DNA of 64,000 nt. It comes from Astrothelium macrocarpum. Taxonomy: Eukaryota > Ascomycota > Dothideomycetes > Trypetheliales > Trypetheliaceae. Of this stretch, positions 43,551-54,921 are shown one piece after another (the stretch's first letter is position 1; the number at the start of each line of letters is the position of its first letter). The position numbers and the translations under genes are program-made. Location of the stretch: the NCBI GenBank assembly GCA_021030915.1, contig JAGEMR010000030.1, positions 1 through 64,000 of the forward strand. The letters run 5' to 3'. Under the pieces are notes generated by a model, which did not search any database, was not told the origin of the DNA, and worked only from the letters and a program-made list of their open reading frames with translations.

Positions 43551-46500
43551 ATGTAAGTTGTGCTGCCGTCAGAGGTTTTATCTTCAACCCTGCTGATTCT
43601 CGTGTAGGTTCGAAAAGTCGTTATACGACCTCATCAGGGGGTTGCGAAATCACAAGGGGAACGAACGGGAATATATCCAAGATAGCATCAGAGAATGTCG
43701 AAAAGAAATCAAGAGTCAGGACATGGGTACGGTGAAATTCAGTCCAGACCAAGCAATGATAACTAAGATTCGGCAGACCTCAAGGCGACTGCCTTGCTCA
43801 AGCTCACATATCTAGAAATGTTTGGCTACGACATGTCGTGGGCGTCTTTCAATGTGCTCGAGGTCATGTCCTCGCAAAAGTATCAACAGAAAAGAGTTGG
43901 ATACCTGGGAGCCGTCCAGAGCTTTCGACCAGATACAGAGGTTTTGATGCTAGCTGAAAATCTTCTGAAGAAGGACCTGTCTTCTCCGCAACCGATTACC
44001 ATTGCTCTACCTCTTGCAGCTATTCCGCACGTCATCAGTCCACCCATGGCAAATTCTCTCCTTTCGGATTTACTTCCCAGACTTACACACTCACATGCTG
44101 CAATCCGGAAAAAGACAATCGTGACTTTGTACCGCCTTGCCCTGGTTTATCCAGAAACCCTTCGACCTGCTTGGCCAAAAATCAAGGAGAGGCTGAGCGA
44201 CGAGAATGAAGACGCAAGCGTCACAGCGTCGATTGTAAATGTGGTCTGTGAGCTTGGATGGAGACGGCCACAGGACTTTCTTCCTTTAGCCCCAAGGTTG
44301 TTCGATTTACTTGTCCAAGGGGGCAACAACTGGATGGCCATTAAAATTATCAAATTATTTGCCGTTCTAACACCTCTGGAACCCCGGTTGGTCAAGAAAT
44401 TGGTTCCTCCTTTGACTTCATTAATCAAGACGACTCCTGCCATGTCACTTCTATATGAATGCATAAATGGTATCATTCAAGGAGGTATCTTGGAAGGATC
44501 TGAAGGGAGCATAGAGGGCAACGAGATTGCAAAACTCTGTGTAGGAAAACTGCGAAGCATGCTTGCTACCGAAGGAGATCCTAATTTGAAATATGTTGCT
44601 TTACTAGCATTTGCAAAAATTGTGACTTCACATCCTTTCTTAGTTTCTCAGCACCAGGACGTCATTCTTGAATGTATCGATGATCCAGACATTTCTATTC
44701 GAACCAGAGCACTTGATCTTGTCGTTGACATGGTCAACGCCGATAACCTCGTGTTCATCGTTGAGCGTTTGATGCAACAACTCAAAAATGCACCACTCGC
44801 TTCTGAAACAGACGATCCTTCGTATGATCGAGGTGCTCATAACGGGGTTGTTCCTGCTGCCGACTCAGATGAAGAAGATATGGAAGAGGCTCTCCAGAAA
44901 CACGAACGCAGGTCGAATGAGGCACCGCCACTGCCTGATGACTACAGGATCAGTGTTATCGCTCGCATATTGGATATGTGCTCTCGTGATACGTACGCAA
45001 ATATCTCGGATTTCGAGTGGCTCATCGAAATCCTCGTTCAACTGGTCAAGCAAGTCCCCTCCATATCAAAGACTGGATTTGAACAGGAGTTCGACCTCGT
45101 CAATTCCAAGAACAACCCCAGTATTTCCTACAGAATCGGATATGAGCTTCAAAATATTGCAGTGAGAGTCAAATCGATGCGGTATGAAGCTACGAGAGCC
45201 GCGCAAGCCATTGTCCTTGTAGAGCAGCGGGAAAACATTTTCCCACCCTCTGGAAGCGGAGGGCAAGGCGTCCTTGCTTCGGCTGCTTGGATTGTTGGAG
45301 AATATGCAGACATGCTTCCAAATCCGGACGATGTCATGAGCTCGTTATTGCACTCATCTACCTCTCAATTACCTGTTTCCTTATTAACCGTCTATGTTCA
45401 AGCAATACCGAAAGTTCTTGCACGCCTAATAAGCAGTCAACAATATTCTTGGACTGCGGAACGCAAGATGACAACTGTGCTTCTCCTAGCACGAGTGACT
45501 CATTTTTTAGAGCCACTGACAACACATCCGAATTTGGAGATCCAGGAAAGATCAGTCGAATTTCTGGAGCTACTCCGATTAGCATCAGAGGCTGCCTCTG
45601 CACAAGCATCACAAAATGAAGAGGAGACTTTCGCAGATGCCCCTCTCTTGCTCACACAAGCCATCCCATCTCTCTTTGTGGGTATGGAGCTCAATCCTGT
45701 TGCTCCTGGTGCTCAGCGAAAAGTTCCACTCCCTAAAGAACTTGATCTCGATGCACCAATAAACGTCCAGCTTCAAACACTTCTCCAATTAGCAGAATAT
45801 GACAACGTTACTGGAGGTGAAGAAGACGAATCATACGACTTCTACTATAAACGCCCAAAGAATGTTGTCCAACAGCCTGTGTCAGCAGCAGATCGGCTTG
45901 ACAGCCAGGCCGCTGGATCCAGCTCTTATCAACAATCGGCACCGGATGAGGAACACCTTGACTCGGATACGCTTGCCCGAAGGCGCGCCGAAAGAAGGGA
46001 ACGATACAAGGATGATCCATTCTACATTGATTCTGAACGCGCATCTGGAAGGTCGACTCCAATACACAACATTATTCGATCTAACAATGGCGAAGAACTT
46101 GATGTTGACACTATACCAATCATGGATCTCAACTTGGGCAATGGCGAGGTTTCAGAAACCATCACTAATCCTACATCAATCTCCAAAGTACGAAGTCGAC
46201 GGCCGCGAACTCCAATCGTAATACAGAATGATGAAACTATTGGGGGTGATGATGAGTCTGTTACTAGCTCATCCTTTCCATCAAGATCAACGATGCAAGG
46301 TCGGGCTAAAAAATCTCTGCTCCAGGTGGACTCTAGCGGGTTGGGTTCGCTCTCACTGGACGAATCTGGAAGGTCTACAAATCGACTAGACATCGAAAAG
46401 CGGGCTGCTGAAGAAGCAGAGATGCAACGTGCTATGAAGGAGGTAGAAAGACTTAGACTTGAGATGCAACGAGCGAGCGAGAGAATACAGGCTCGCAATG

Positions 46501-46769
46501 GTGAGAATGAGGAAGGCGACTTGGTGAAGAGAAAAAAGAAGAAAAAGAAGAGCGTCGTTGCGGCCGAAGACGTAGTTGGCATGGAACGTAATACAGCGGA
46601 AGCAGGAGAGGGGCCTGAAGGGACAGTCATGAAGAAGAAAAAGAAGAAAAAGGTCAAGCCCGAAGACACAGCAGGAGGCGAAGATTTGGCAGAGAATGAT
46701 GTGCCCGTGAAAGCAAAGAAAAAGAAAAGAAGACAAATTAATTTAGAGGGCGACAATGAAGCACAATAA
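43551..46769 (+). CDS. APL5: AP-3 complex subunit delta
   Basis: Large adaptin of the AP-3 coat that carries cargo from Golgi/endosomes to the vacuole, 1037 residues. Exons are 43551-43552, 43608-43726 and 43777-46769. The start codon itself is split: AT at the end of exon 1, then G beginning exon 2, giving MFEKSLYDLIRGLRNHKG, the usual fungal N-terminus. A second join reads SQDM+DLKATALLKLTYLEMFG. The adaptin_N solenoid occupies about residues 20-580 (SSQKYQQKRVGYLGAVQSF, RKKTIVTLYRLALVYPE, LLYECINGIIQGG). A hinge follows, with the delta-specific BLVR-like region (DDPFYIDSERASGRSTP and EELDVDTIPIMDL). The C-terminus has three lysine-rich clusters. The ear domain is absent, as in other fungal delta subunits. 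Confidence 0.92.
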
Positions 46770-47053
46770 CCACAAGCGGCATTTCGAGGTGTTTTGGGAT
46801 ATCCACAAAGCAAATTGCATATCAGCATTGGACTGGTGCTTGCATAGCAATGCTACTATTTTCCATGTCGCGCTCGTCTGACGTAGCTGTTTAATGGCAT
46901 ATAAAAATCCCTTCAAGCCGTAAAATTGTGACACAAATCTCTTCCGAGTCCTTTGATGCTTCGCCCAAACGCCGTGCCATGCTACCTCTTAGCTTTCTTC
47001 GAGAGCTGAAATTCCAAGATGTTGAACGATTCTTCCGGCTTTTGTCACTAGCC

Positions 47054-47438
47054 TCAACCAAAGAATATCCTGAGCAACTCGACAAGAAAGCCACCGCCCA
47101 CCAGAAAAGCGAGAACCACTAGTATTCAAACACTGATTAGCATCCGTCACCTCTGTCCATGTGAAGTCCTTTCAGGAGTCCGGTGATTCACCTATCCAAG
47201 TCATCGAAATCGGTGATTTCTGTTTGTCCTGCTTCTTCACTGCGGACTGCGGCTTCCCTCGTTTTGCAGATTCGGATTTGGCATAAGCCTCGTTTGCGCG
47301 CCGTTGTTGAGGTGTTTGCGCCTGGCAAAGCTTCATCAGCCATGTTCAAGAGCTTACGGAGCGTGGATGAAAAGGTTGGGGGGGACTCGAAATTGGTTTG
47401 AATACATGGGCGTATTGTTGCCCTTGTGAACTTACCAT
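47054..47438 (-). CDS. YSY6: RAMP4/SERP-like ER stress protein (Ysy6 family)
   Basis: Small tail-anchored ER protein that associates with the translocon, 65 residues, the family's usual length. Three exons: 47438-47436 (the ATG alone), 47321-47192 and 47118-47054. Introns are 114 bp and 73 bp, both GT-AG. The assembled protein begins M+AQTPQQRRANEAYAKSE, continues with a Lys-rich stretch (SAKRGKPQSAVKKQDKQKSP) and ends in one transmembrane helix, VVLAFLVGGGFLVELLRIFFG. This matches the RAMP4 layout (QRRANEK..., basic middle, C-terminal anchor). It is invisible as a single ORF; the longer frames covering this locus on both strands are chance frames. It diverges from the small membrane-protein gene at 47800. 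Confidence 0.87.
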
Positions 47439-47799
47439 TTTCACAAGATCGAATGTAGGCGAAGGTACAGAGTTGCAAATTGGAGTTGTAAATTTCAAGC
47501 GTTATAACATTGGGCGTTATTTTGGAGCCTGCGAAGGATTTTCCAGGCTACTGCGACTCGTAATGTGCGGCGCAAATCGAATAATGACTCCTCTTGCAAA
47601 GGACAAATGTCATAATGCTTTGGCGGACGGAGCAAATTGGCCCAAGCCCTGGGAGCTCCTCACCGCCTTTGCGCTGTGGGGAACTTTTGGAGCTTGACGA
47701 GACGACAGCATCAACTTCTGGGCCCAAAACTGTGTTGCCAAGCGTCGGCATAAAGCCATTTCGATTTCGTTGATCGAGCCCTTTCAAGCTCTAGCTACG
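47439..47799. promoter_or_regulatory. Divergent promoter region, YSY6 / small membrane protein
   Basis: 360 bp between start codons. Short ORFs only. Confidence 0.4.
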
Positions 47800-48222
47800 A
47801 TGTCTTTAAGAATACCTGCCGGCTTGATCCTTCAGGCTCCCAAACGCTTGCCAACGGGAAGCATTCGCCAGAGTATCAGATTCGAGTCATCATCTCCACA
47901 AACTAATCCTCATGTATGATTATTCTACTTCTTGCTCTATGCACGAAATGTCTGACACGTGTCATTTGCAGCGACAATTTTACCGATCTTGGGGTTTTCC
48001 ATTCATGAAAGTGTTTCTGGGCGCCATGTTTACGTACCAATTGGCGTATTACGCATGGCTCAAACTTGAGACTATAGAAGAGAAGCAGCAGAAGGATTGT
48101 AGGTATATTATTCGAAAACTCGTATCAACTGTATGCTAATTCCATTGAAAGTGGAGCTTCAGGGACTTGAGGCACAACTAAGGCTCCTTGCAGCCGAGAG
48201 GACAGATCAAACCAACGCCTAG
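47800..48222 (+). CDS. Small membrane protein with mitochondrial-type presequence, unknown function
   Basis: Three exons (47800-47913, 47972-48098, 48152-48222) encode 103 residues. The N-terminus (MSLRIPAGLILQAPKRLP) is Arg/Lys-positive, free of acidic residues and amphipathic, as in mitochondrial targeting sequences. A hydrophobic segment with VFLGAMFTYQLAYYAWL is followed by a charged helix, LETIEEKQQKD+LELQGLEAQLRLLAAE, suggestive of a coiled coil. The layout (presequence, one membrane span, C-terminal coil) fits a single-span inner-membrane assembly or organising factor. I cannot name the family. Both introns are GT-AG and the total length is in frame. Confidence 0.65.
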
Positions 48223-48570
48223 CCAGTCCTCAGGCTTGGCCACCATGGTAATATCGTCCAAGTCTACCATTAAGCTAAAACTCAACGAAACTTTATTTTC
48301 TTCTGGTGTTTGATTCCTGGATTTCGCCATCCAAACCTGAATACAACACAAAGTCAACGGCGAATCCGTCATCTATGGATTTGGCCTTTTCCTAAATTGT
48401 ACCCACTAAACCAGACAGAGTACCAAGGCTCTTTATCCCCAGCTATTTAATATGCTTCTTCTCATTTTTTGGGGTTGTCGCAGACTGCTGATGGCACAAC
48501 CCAACCATTAGAATAGAAAGATTTCATCTCACGCTTTTATACAATATCAAATGCTACGGTCTTTAGAGAA
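48223..48570. other. Intergenic, no gene recognised
   Basis: Short spacer between two plus-strand genes; nothing distinctive. Confidence 0.45.
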
Positions 48571-49783
48571 ATGAAAGATGCCACGGAAATGAGAAGAGAC
48601 TCATTCCATGCGCCCGCTCAACCCGCCAGCGTCAACAGTCAATTTACAAGGACCTGTACGATCCGTACCCGAAATGGGCCTTTTCAAGAGGCTGTTGGAC
48701 TTCATGGGAAATACAAAATACGCCTTGTCCGGCAACCACAGCTGTACGTCCACACAGCGAGTTCGAGCATCCTTCGTACTAATGAACCAACGCTATACAG
48801 GTATCCCCAATTTGACAGGACAATGTTCAGAGCAGCTTCTCTGATACACGCTTTATTCTTCATGTATCGATTGAGATGCTATTTTGATGTTTTCTCGCAT
48901 ATTGAGCACCGGCGCGAAATTTTATATGTGCACCATCACAGCCGATTGGAAGCTGCTTTTAAGCAAAAGTTTCCTGTTCAGCGCTTTCCTTTTGATCAAA
49001 TTCCAAATGTGGCCGATAGGGACGCATGCCTGGCTGCGCAACAGTGTCTCGACTTTTGCAGTCTGATGCACGACATCGTCAACTTCTTTCTATCAGGTGC
49101 GTACACGTTCCCAGCATCTGCTCTGCGATCCAATCGTCTAAAACTGTCGTTCATAACGATCACTCCTCCTAACCTTCACTCAGCTAAGCTATCACCATCT
49201 AGGCCTCTGTTCATCAATAGACGAGTATCATGTCAATATCAAGAATGTCCTTCAACCCACTGTCCTTACGGGAGGCAATGGCTGTGTCAGAAACAACTTG
49301 GACTGCCTGCACACCGTTCTACGCGCCAAATGCCATAACGGCACATCGTACTGTCTTGATTTCACTTGCGCTCAATTTGGCTGGACAAAATTTATTCACC
49401 CTTGGGACACATTCGTTGGGCTACATGTCAGAGCAGTGAGCCGTGTCGAACCATTTGGATCGGAGTACTGTCGTTTGAGAAGTGATGCACAGGGACCAGG
49501 GACAGCAGGGGTATCGGCAAAGTTCTTCTCCGAGACAGCGAGTCACTTAGTTCGAATTGTAAAGGCCTGGTTTGCGCAAAGAAGGCTCACGGTGGAGGAC
49601 CTATTGGCGTTGCCCGAATATGAGTTTCGAGCGGTAGCAACATCCATAGTGAAGTCTACAAAACGGCTTTTTGAAGAGGCAATTGACAAAATGGATATGG
49701 ATCATAGGTATTATTACGTACTGCGGAACCGGGCGGTTTTTATCGAGGAAAGACCAGCTGGAAGCAAGTCAAGAGGGCGATGA
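48571..49783 (+). CDS. Fungal protein of unknown function
   Basis: My model has exons 48571-48743, 48801-49096 and 49203-49783, giving about 349 residues. The first intron (57 bp) is a multiple of three without stops, so an unspliced frame also exists; it carries GTACGT, a perfect TACTAAT branch site and an ACAG acceptor. The second intron joins NFFLSG to LCSSIDEYHVNIKNV. Later sequence includes LDCLHTVLRAKCHNGTSYCL, DFTCAQFGWTKFIHPWDTF, GTAGVSAKFFSETASHLVRI and a Lys/Arg-rich end. The phrase 'YCLDxTxAQFGW' recalls uncharacterised fungal proteins, some with a MYND finger, but no zinc-binding set is visible. The 5' end is the least certain part. Confidence 0.5.
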
Positions 49784-50463
49784 CTATGCTGTTTTGCAAC
49801 AAACTTAGTTTGAGGAGTTTGACCATGGCTGGTCGCTGAGAGCAAAAAAAGACTAGAAGTGGTTTCAAGCATCCGCTTCGTAATGGAAAAGCCTTGCTCA
49901 ACTCAGCAAGCACGCAGTCAGAAAGGTTGAAAAGAAATAAGATCTTTTTAGCTGAACACTTCTTACATAGGAATGAACGATTTCAGGGATATCTCAAATC
50001 CTTGCACCAAAGAGGCAGTGAAATTTTGTGCTGTTCTCTGCCAGAGGGCAATGAGACCCTTCAGAAGCTTGCCTCTTCAAGATGTATAGGGGAAGGCGTT
50101 CAGAAAAGATTTCCATCTCCACCGCTTCTATTCATTGGGTGACTAAGTGACTTCCACGATCCAAAAATCATTCCAAGCAAGCGATCGAGGATTACATACC
50201 CGTCGGAAAAAGGGTAGTCTTTTTTGCATCCGGATGTACTCTTACATTGGAGTCAATACACTAATACAGATTCTCCGGTTATTCATCAGCAAGCAAATCA
50301 ATGAAGGTTTCATCCAAAGCTTACCAAGACGAATCGCTCCCTGATAGGAAGCACATCCCGAAAGTATATTCACAGGCTAATAAAGCCCTTAGGGAGAAGC
50401 AAGCGCATTGGGCTTGCAAGAGATTCGGAGCTTTGTAAAGCCAAGCCCAAAACTCGACAGATT
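49784..50463. other. Intergenic, convergent genes
   Basis: Nearly 700 bp between two stop codons; only short frames, none with known motifs. Confidence 0.45.
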
Positions 50464-51259
50464 TCAGCCATTATTTTCCTCCACATTCTCCTCATCTTCG
50501 TCCGCGGCCTTCTCGGTCCTCGCCCTCTTCCTGCTCTCTCTACTCTCCTCGCCCTTCTTCGTCCGCTTACGCTTTCTACCGCGAGGTCTCGGACCTGGAA
50601 TTATACTCTTCTCCCACTCCTGTCCGGTCCAGATCATTGGATCCTCCCTCTCATCCTCATCCTCTGGCTCCACCAACGCCATATCCCCCGTCTCGCCCAG
50701 CTTTTGCCTTGCCGCCTCTTCCATCAGTATTCCCATAGCCAGCAGCGCCGTCTCATCCATACTTTCAAAATCCGCATGGCCCTTGGCGCTTGGTGGATCA
50801 GCGGCCGCATTGCAGTAATAGTAGTCCGAAGCATAGGCGTGCAGTGCTTTCAGGAGGTCCGAGTCTGGCAGCCGTTGATCCGGGCGGAGCTTCTCGTGCT
50901 GGAAGTAGATATCGTCTTCTTCGTAGCGGATGGGTGCAAAGTCAGAACGAAAAAGAACTTCCTCTGGCGTGAGAGGGAGGATGTCGAGATTTGGGAGGCG
51001 CCCAGTGATTCTTCCGTCTGCACCGACGCGGCCTACGCCTGTGGTCAGTCGCTGACAGAATGTAGTTGAAACCGATGTTACCTGCTACTGCATCATATAT
51101 GGTGGGTCTAAATCTACCAATGCCGAGTTTCTCTTGGAGTGGCACGATTTCGGTAGTCAGGGTCTCTTCTGCATCTATCTTGAATCGCTTCTTGCCGTTC
51201 GGAGAAGGCTTTTTTCCCTCGTGCAAAGGGCGAGCGCCCTTTGTTTCATGGGAAGACAT
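50464..51259 (-). CDS. Rrn10-like subunit of the RNA polymerase I upstream activating factor
   Basis: Two exons (51259-51082 and 51038-50464; 43-bp intron) encode 250 residues. The join reads YDAVAG+VGRVGADGRITGRLPN. The central part resembles Rrn10: a PDSDLLKALHAYASDYY helix, then ESMDETALLAMGILMEEAAR, comparable to yeast Rrn10's aspartate-led helix and its FDETSLITLGLLIE segment. Rrn10 is part of UAF, which activates rDNA transcription in the nucleolus. The C-terminal 60 residues are very basic and acidic (RGRKRKRTKKGEE) and look like a nucleolar targeting tail. The protein is much longer than the 145-residue yeast protein. The family call rests on this short similarity, so treat it as probable. 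Confidence 0.6.
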
Positions 51260-51677
51260 AGTCAAAGATCGGAATCGAGCGACAGTTTCTATTCATTGAG
51301 CTTTTACAGAAATCTTTCATAGCGAATAATGTCAAACGGTCGACAGGTAAAGCTTCAACAGCCAGGTCCCTGACGTCATATATTGGAGCTCTCTGGCTTG
51401 CACCTCGAAAAATTGCCAAATTTTACGGCGATTGGCTTCTATGATTCGCCGTAGTCTTTTCGTCTCATTACATGAAGCGTGAAACTCGCGGTAATTAATT
51501 GCTGGTACAAGGTGTTGCTGGAGAGAGAGAAAACCTGAGGTAAGTCAAAATCATGTCTAGTTCACGCTTAATCATCCCACTGCTGCCTTCGCCATTCTGG
51601 TAAACAACCTTCCCGCCTCATCTCTTTTGTGATCTCAATTAACCGCTTTCAATTCGAAAGAATGCCCCAGGGATGGC
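51260..51677. promoter_or_regulatory. Divergent promoter region, Rrn10-like / CSA-like
   Basis: About 420 bp between start codons of two nuclear proteins. No defined site. Confidence 0.4.
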
Positions 51678-53161
51678 ATGAACTCTTTTCTACTCAATCG
51701 GGCTATCGGCAATGTTTCTTCACAGGTTTTCCAACGTGCTCAAACAACTCAGTTCCTCCAAAGCCTTCAGCTAGCACCAGAAGTTACTTTTAGTCCAGAC
51801 CCATCATTTGAAGATGAGGCATCTACTCATCTCAATAAACCCCAGAAATCTTCTTGTGTTGCTCATAAGGCTGGTGTGAATGCCATCGCGATCGACAGAT
51901 TCGAGGGACGTTGGTGCGCTAACTCTATACTTCTCCCCTCTTATCTGAACTCATGCTTGCTAGGCTTCTCTCCGGCGGCGCTGATTCCTCTCTCTCCATC
52001 TTTGACCTCGAAACTGAATCACATTCTCACCGAGTCAACCCTACTATCCACATACCACGTCTTGACGCTTCGACCACCTTTGGCTTTACCCAGCTTTCTT
52101 ACTATCCTTTCGATTCCCTCGCATTCCTGAGCACTTCCTACTCACATCACCTCAGGCTTCATTCATCCCTAGATCTTCGTCCAACATTCTCTATATCCCT
52201 TGATAGCGTCCCCTACACCCATGCTGTTAGTACTATAGCATCACATCTGCTCGTTGCTGTGGGGACGCAGCATCCTGCTGTACGGCTTGTCGACTTGCGC
52301 TCTGGAGCGGCGAGTCATAGTCTTCCAGGCCACACTGGTGCCGTCTTGAGCGTAGGATGGTGTCCAAATGGGAATCTTGGGGGAAAAATTGGAGCAGGGG
52401 CCGGGGAATGGGTACTGGCAAGTGGGAGTGCGGACGGGACGATAAGGTTCTGGGACGTGCGGCGCTCATCCGCAGCCATCGGCTTGTTGGATATCGATGA
52501 CAGTGTTGGCGTGACATTTGCAACCGAAACCGAAGCTGGCGCATCAGGGGCACAGGCTTCCAGGGGTTACAAACGCAATCCTGACGCTAGAGCGCATGTC
52601 GGTGCTGTGAATAGCTTGCTATGGACCAGTGATGGGCAGTACCTCATCACTGCTGGCCATGACGAACGTATTCGAGTCTGGAACACCAGTACTGGTGCGA
52701 ATATGCTCGTCAATTTCGGCCCAATAGTGAGGAATCGCGGTCTCTCTTCGGTCATGCCTATCTTCAGCCCTGAAGGCTGGATTGGCAATGGAAGGGATTT
52801 GCTATTTTGGCCAAACCAGCGTGAGATTTTGAGCTTCGAGTGGAAAGAAGGCCGGTTGGTAAAGAGACTCAAAGTACCGAGAGAACTCGATCCAGAGGCC
52901 AGAGACTCAAGGGGGGGATCAAAAGGTAGGAATTTCAGGGATCAAGTCACGGGACTAGCTTGGAGAGCTCACGATGCCGAAATGATTTCTGCTCATGCAG
53001 ATGGACAAATCAAGTCATGGAGACCAAGAGTCGAGCAATCAGAAGATGAAGAGAGCCAAGACGAAATGGGTGAGGAGGAGGATGAAGATAGGAAGAGAAA
53101 GAGGGAAGAACTAGACCAGCTCTATGAGAGCATTACAAAAAGGTCATTTATCCAGACTTGA
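51678..53161 (+). CDS. WD40 repeat protein, CSA/ERCC8/Rad28-like
   Basis: Predicted substrate receptor of a DDB1-Cul4-type ubiquitin ligase acting in transcription-coupled repair, 477 residues. Two exons (51678-51913 and 51964-53161; 50-bp intron) join FEGRW to LLSGGADSSLSIFDLE. The N-terminus MNSFLLNRAIGNVSS fits the CSA/Rad28 class. WD repeats are visible as AHKAGVNAIAIDRFEGRWLLSGGADSSL, then VAVGTQHPAVRLVDLR, HSLPGHTGAVLSVGWCP, WVLASGSADGTIRFWDVRR, HVGAVNSLLWTSDGQYLITA with GHDERIRVWNTS, and VTGLAWRAHDAEMISAHADG with QIKSWRP. A long insert lies between repeats four and five. The C-terminus is acidic, then basic. CSA-like assignment is from repeat context and N-terminus. Confidence 0.8.
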
Positions 53162-54921
53162 GACTTCCGCAATCCGTTTAAGCCAAGCAATTGGAATAAG
53201 TCTATAATACCAGGATATCTGAAATTCTAGCAAACACTTTCGCTCAACGGTCACTCCTTCATTCTGGCTTACCCAGGATGTAGACAGTTCCATTGAAGAT
53301 AATTCTGATGACTGTGGGATGCATAAGCCCAGCGAACGGACACTGCACTGTTCGTGAATGTGATGGCGTTCAATCATTAGCTTGACGATTCAATGTACGA
53401 ATGAGAGTTATGTCACTCTTTGATTCATTTGACGCTTGATAGATCGTATCTCGTCGGACGTCAAATACAAACGAGCTACGAATGCGTTCTCGTGCAAGTG
53501 ATGATACTGACCTGGTGTGTATCTCTTAATCTTTCAAGAAGACTTATCAGTCACATGCGTCGCAGAGTACCCTTGCTGCGAAAAGGAAAGACACAATGTA
53601 TCAATTCGTGAATGTCTTGACTGTGCACGCTCAGCGAGATATATTTTAGCTCAGCGGTTTCTAGATGGCAGACTTTTATCTAATCAAAATACGTCATAAA
53701 GAATCGTCAACTTTGATTGCTCATGGCTTGACCCGTGTTCCGAAGCAGTTACTCTATTTCTGGTCCTCAGCATCTTCAAAGGTTGTCAATTCGCTTCAAA
53801 CCTCAAAGCAGCTAGATAGACGTTTCAAAACGCGTGGATCGGCTAACAATCTGTGGGTGAGAAGCTTGGAGGCCCAGTGGCGGTATCTCATGTATCGTGA
53901 CAAGGCTGAGTCTTGGCGTTGGGCTGTCCCTGTGGCAAAGCGGACTTGGAAATCATCCGTCGCCTTGCAGCACAAACTACGGGATGAAAAGGGCGAACGT
54001 GTCACCGTGTTACTACCAGCTCGAAATGACAAACGTACCCGGAAGCTAGTGCACATCCTCGTGAGATCTTGCGAACGGTCAATCGTATCCTCCCTACCCT
54101 AATCCAGATTGCTTGCTTTTTTAGCACAGTTGTTCAAAGACATGGGCGTCGGCAAATGAGACGAGACTAAAAGCGTATATGCGGATGTCGTCCTGCATGA
54201 TGCATGAACAAATGATGAAGCAGTCTAACGGCACTTCGTTATTTTTCGGATCGGAGAGCCATTCGTTAAAATATTCGACACTGACATTCGATAAATACGG
54301 GCTACCCAATAGGCTGTAACGAATCTGGATTGTCCATCTCAAGCTCATTGTGGCAGTGATTACGGCGATCTTAGTGGCTCAGTGAGGTGCGAGGCACGGG
54401 TGTTGTCAGCTTCAGCTTTCCCCAGACAAGCCGCTCTGAGTCTTACAAGCTCATTGCTACTACGGGCGGGCCAAACACCATTTGCTCACCGCAAGCCTTA
54501 CTATTCCCGAGCTTGTCGTGAAAATGGCTTCATGCAGCGGGGCACAGAATGTGAGCTCCGAGCTGCAACGTAGGTACCCAGCCGATGTAGGATCCAACAT
54601 TACTCCTGGACAACGTACAGCCCAACTTAGTCCTTAGAAAAGGTAGGCCCATCCATCCGGCTTCCGTTTCGTTTTGCGACCCCTTTTATGCGTAGCATTA
54701 GTCTCGAGCCGTCCTCACAACTTTTCATGATTTTTAGAATGGATGTCGGATCAGGGCGGAGTTGAGCCATCGGCATAGTCTATTGCTACCTATATGTTCT
54801 TGAGATCCCCCGTCTTATTCTGCCTGTTCGTCATCGCAGCCCCTTGATTTCCGAAAGACTTCAAAAGACTTGAAAATTTAGAAGAAAGATTCCAGCGCCA
54901 TACTTTCAACCGTGGACCACC
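53162..54921. other. Intergenic, 1.8 kb; one unsupported 145-codon ORF
   Basis: A plus-strand ATG frame at 53665-54102 would encode a basic 145-residue protein (Lys/Arg/Trp-rich). It has no domain I recognise, and a competing antisense frame covers much of it. No splice structure or homologous motif supports a gene elsewhere in the stretch. Confidence 0.4.

Noticed and set aside
46928..47122. 64-codon plus-strand ORF with a protein-like composition
   Set aside because: It lies antisense to the last exon of the YSY6-like gene, starts at GTG and has no known motif.
47188..47478. 96-codon minus-strand ORF
   Set aside because: It is the wrong frame across the YSY6 locus; splicing at GT-AG sites gives a RAMP4-like protein in another frame.
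53665..54102. 145-codon ATG ORF
   Set aside because: Basic composition without any domain, with a competing antisense ORF; could be real but nothing supports it beyond length.
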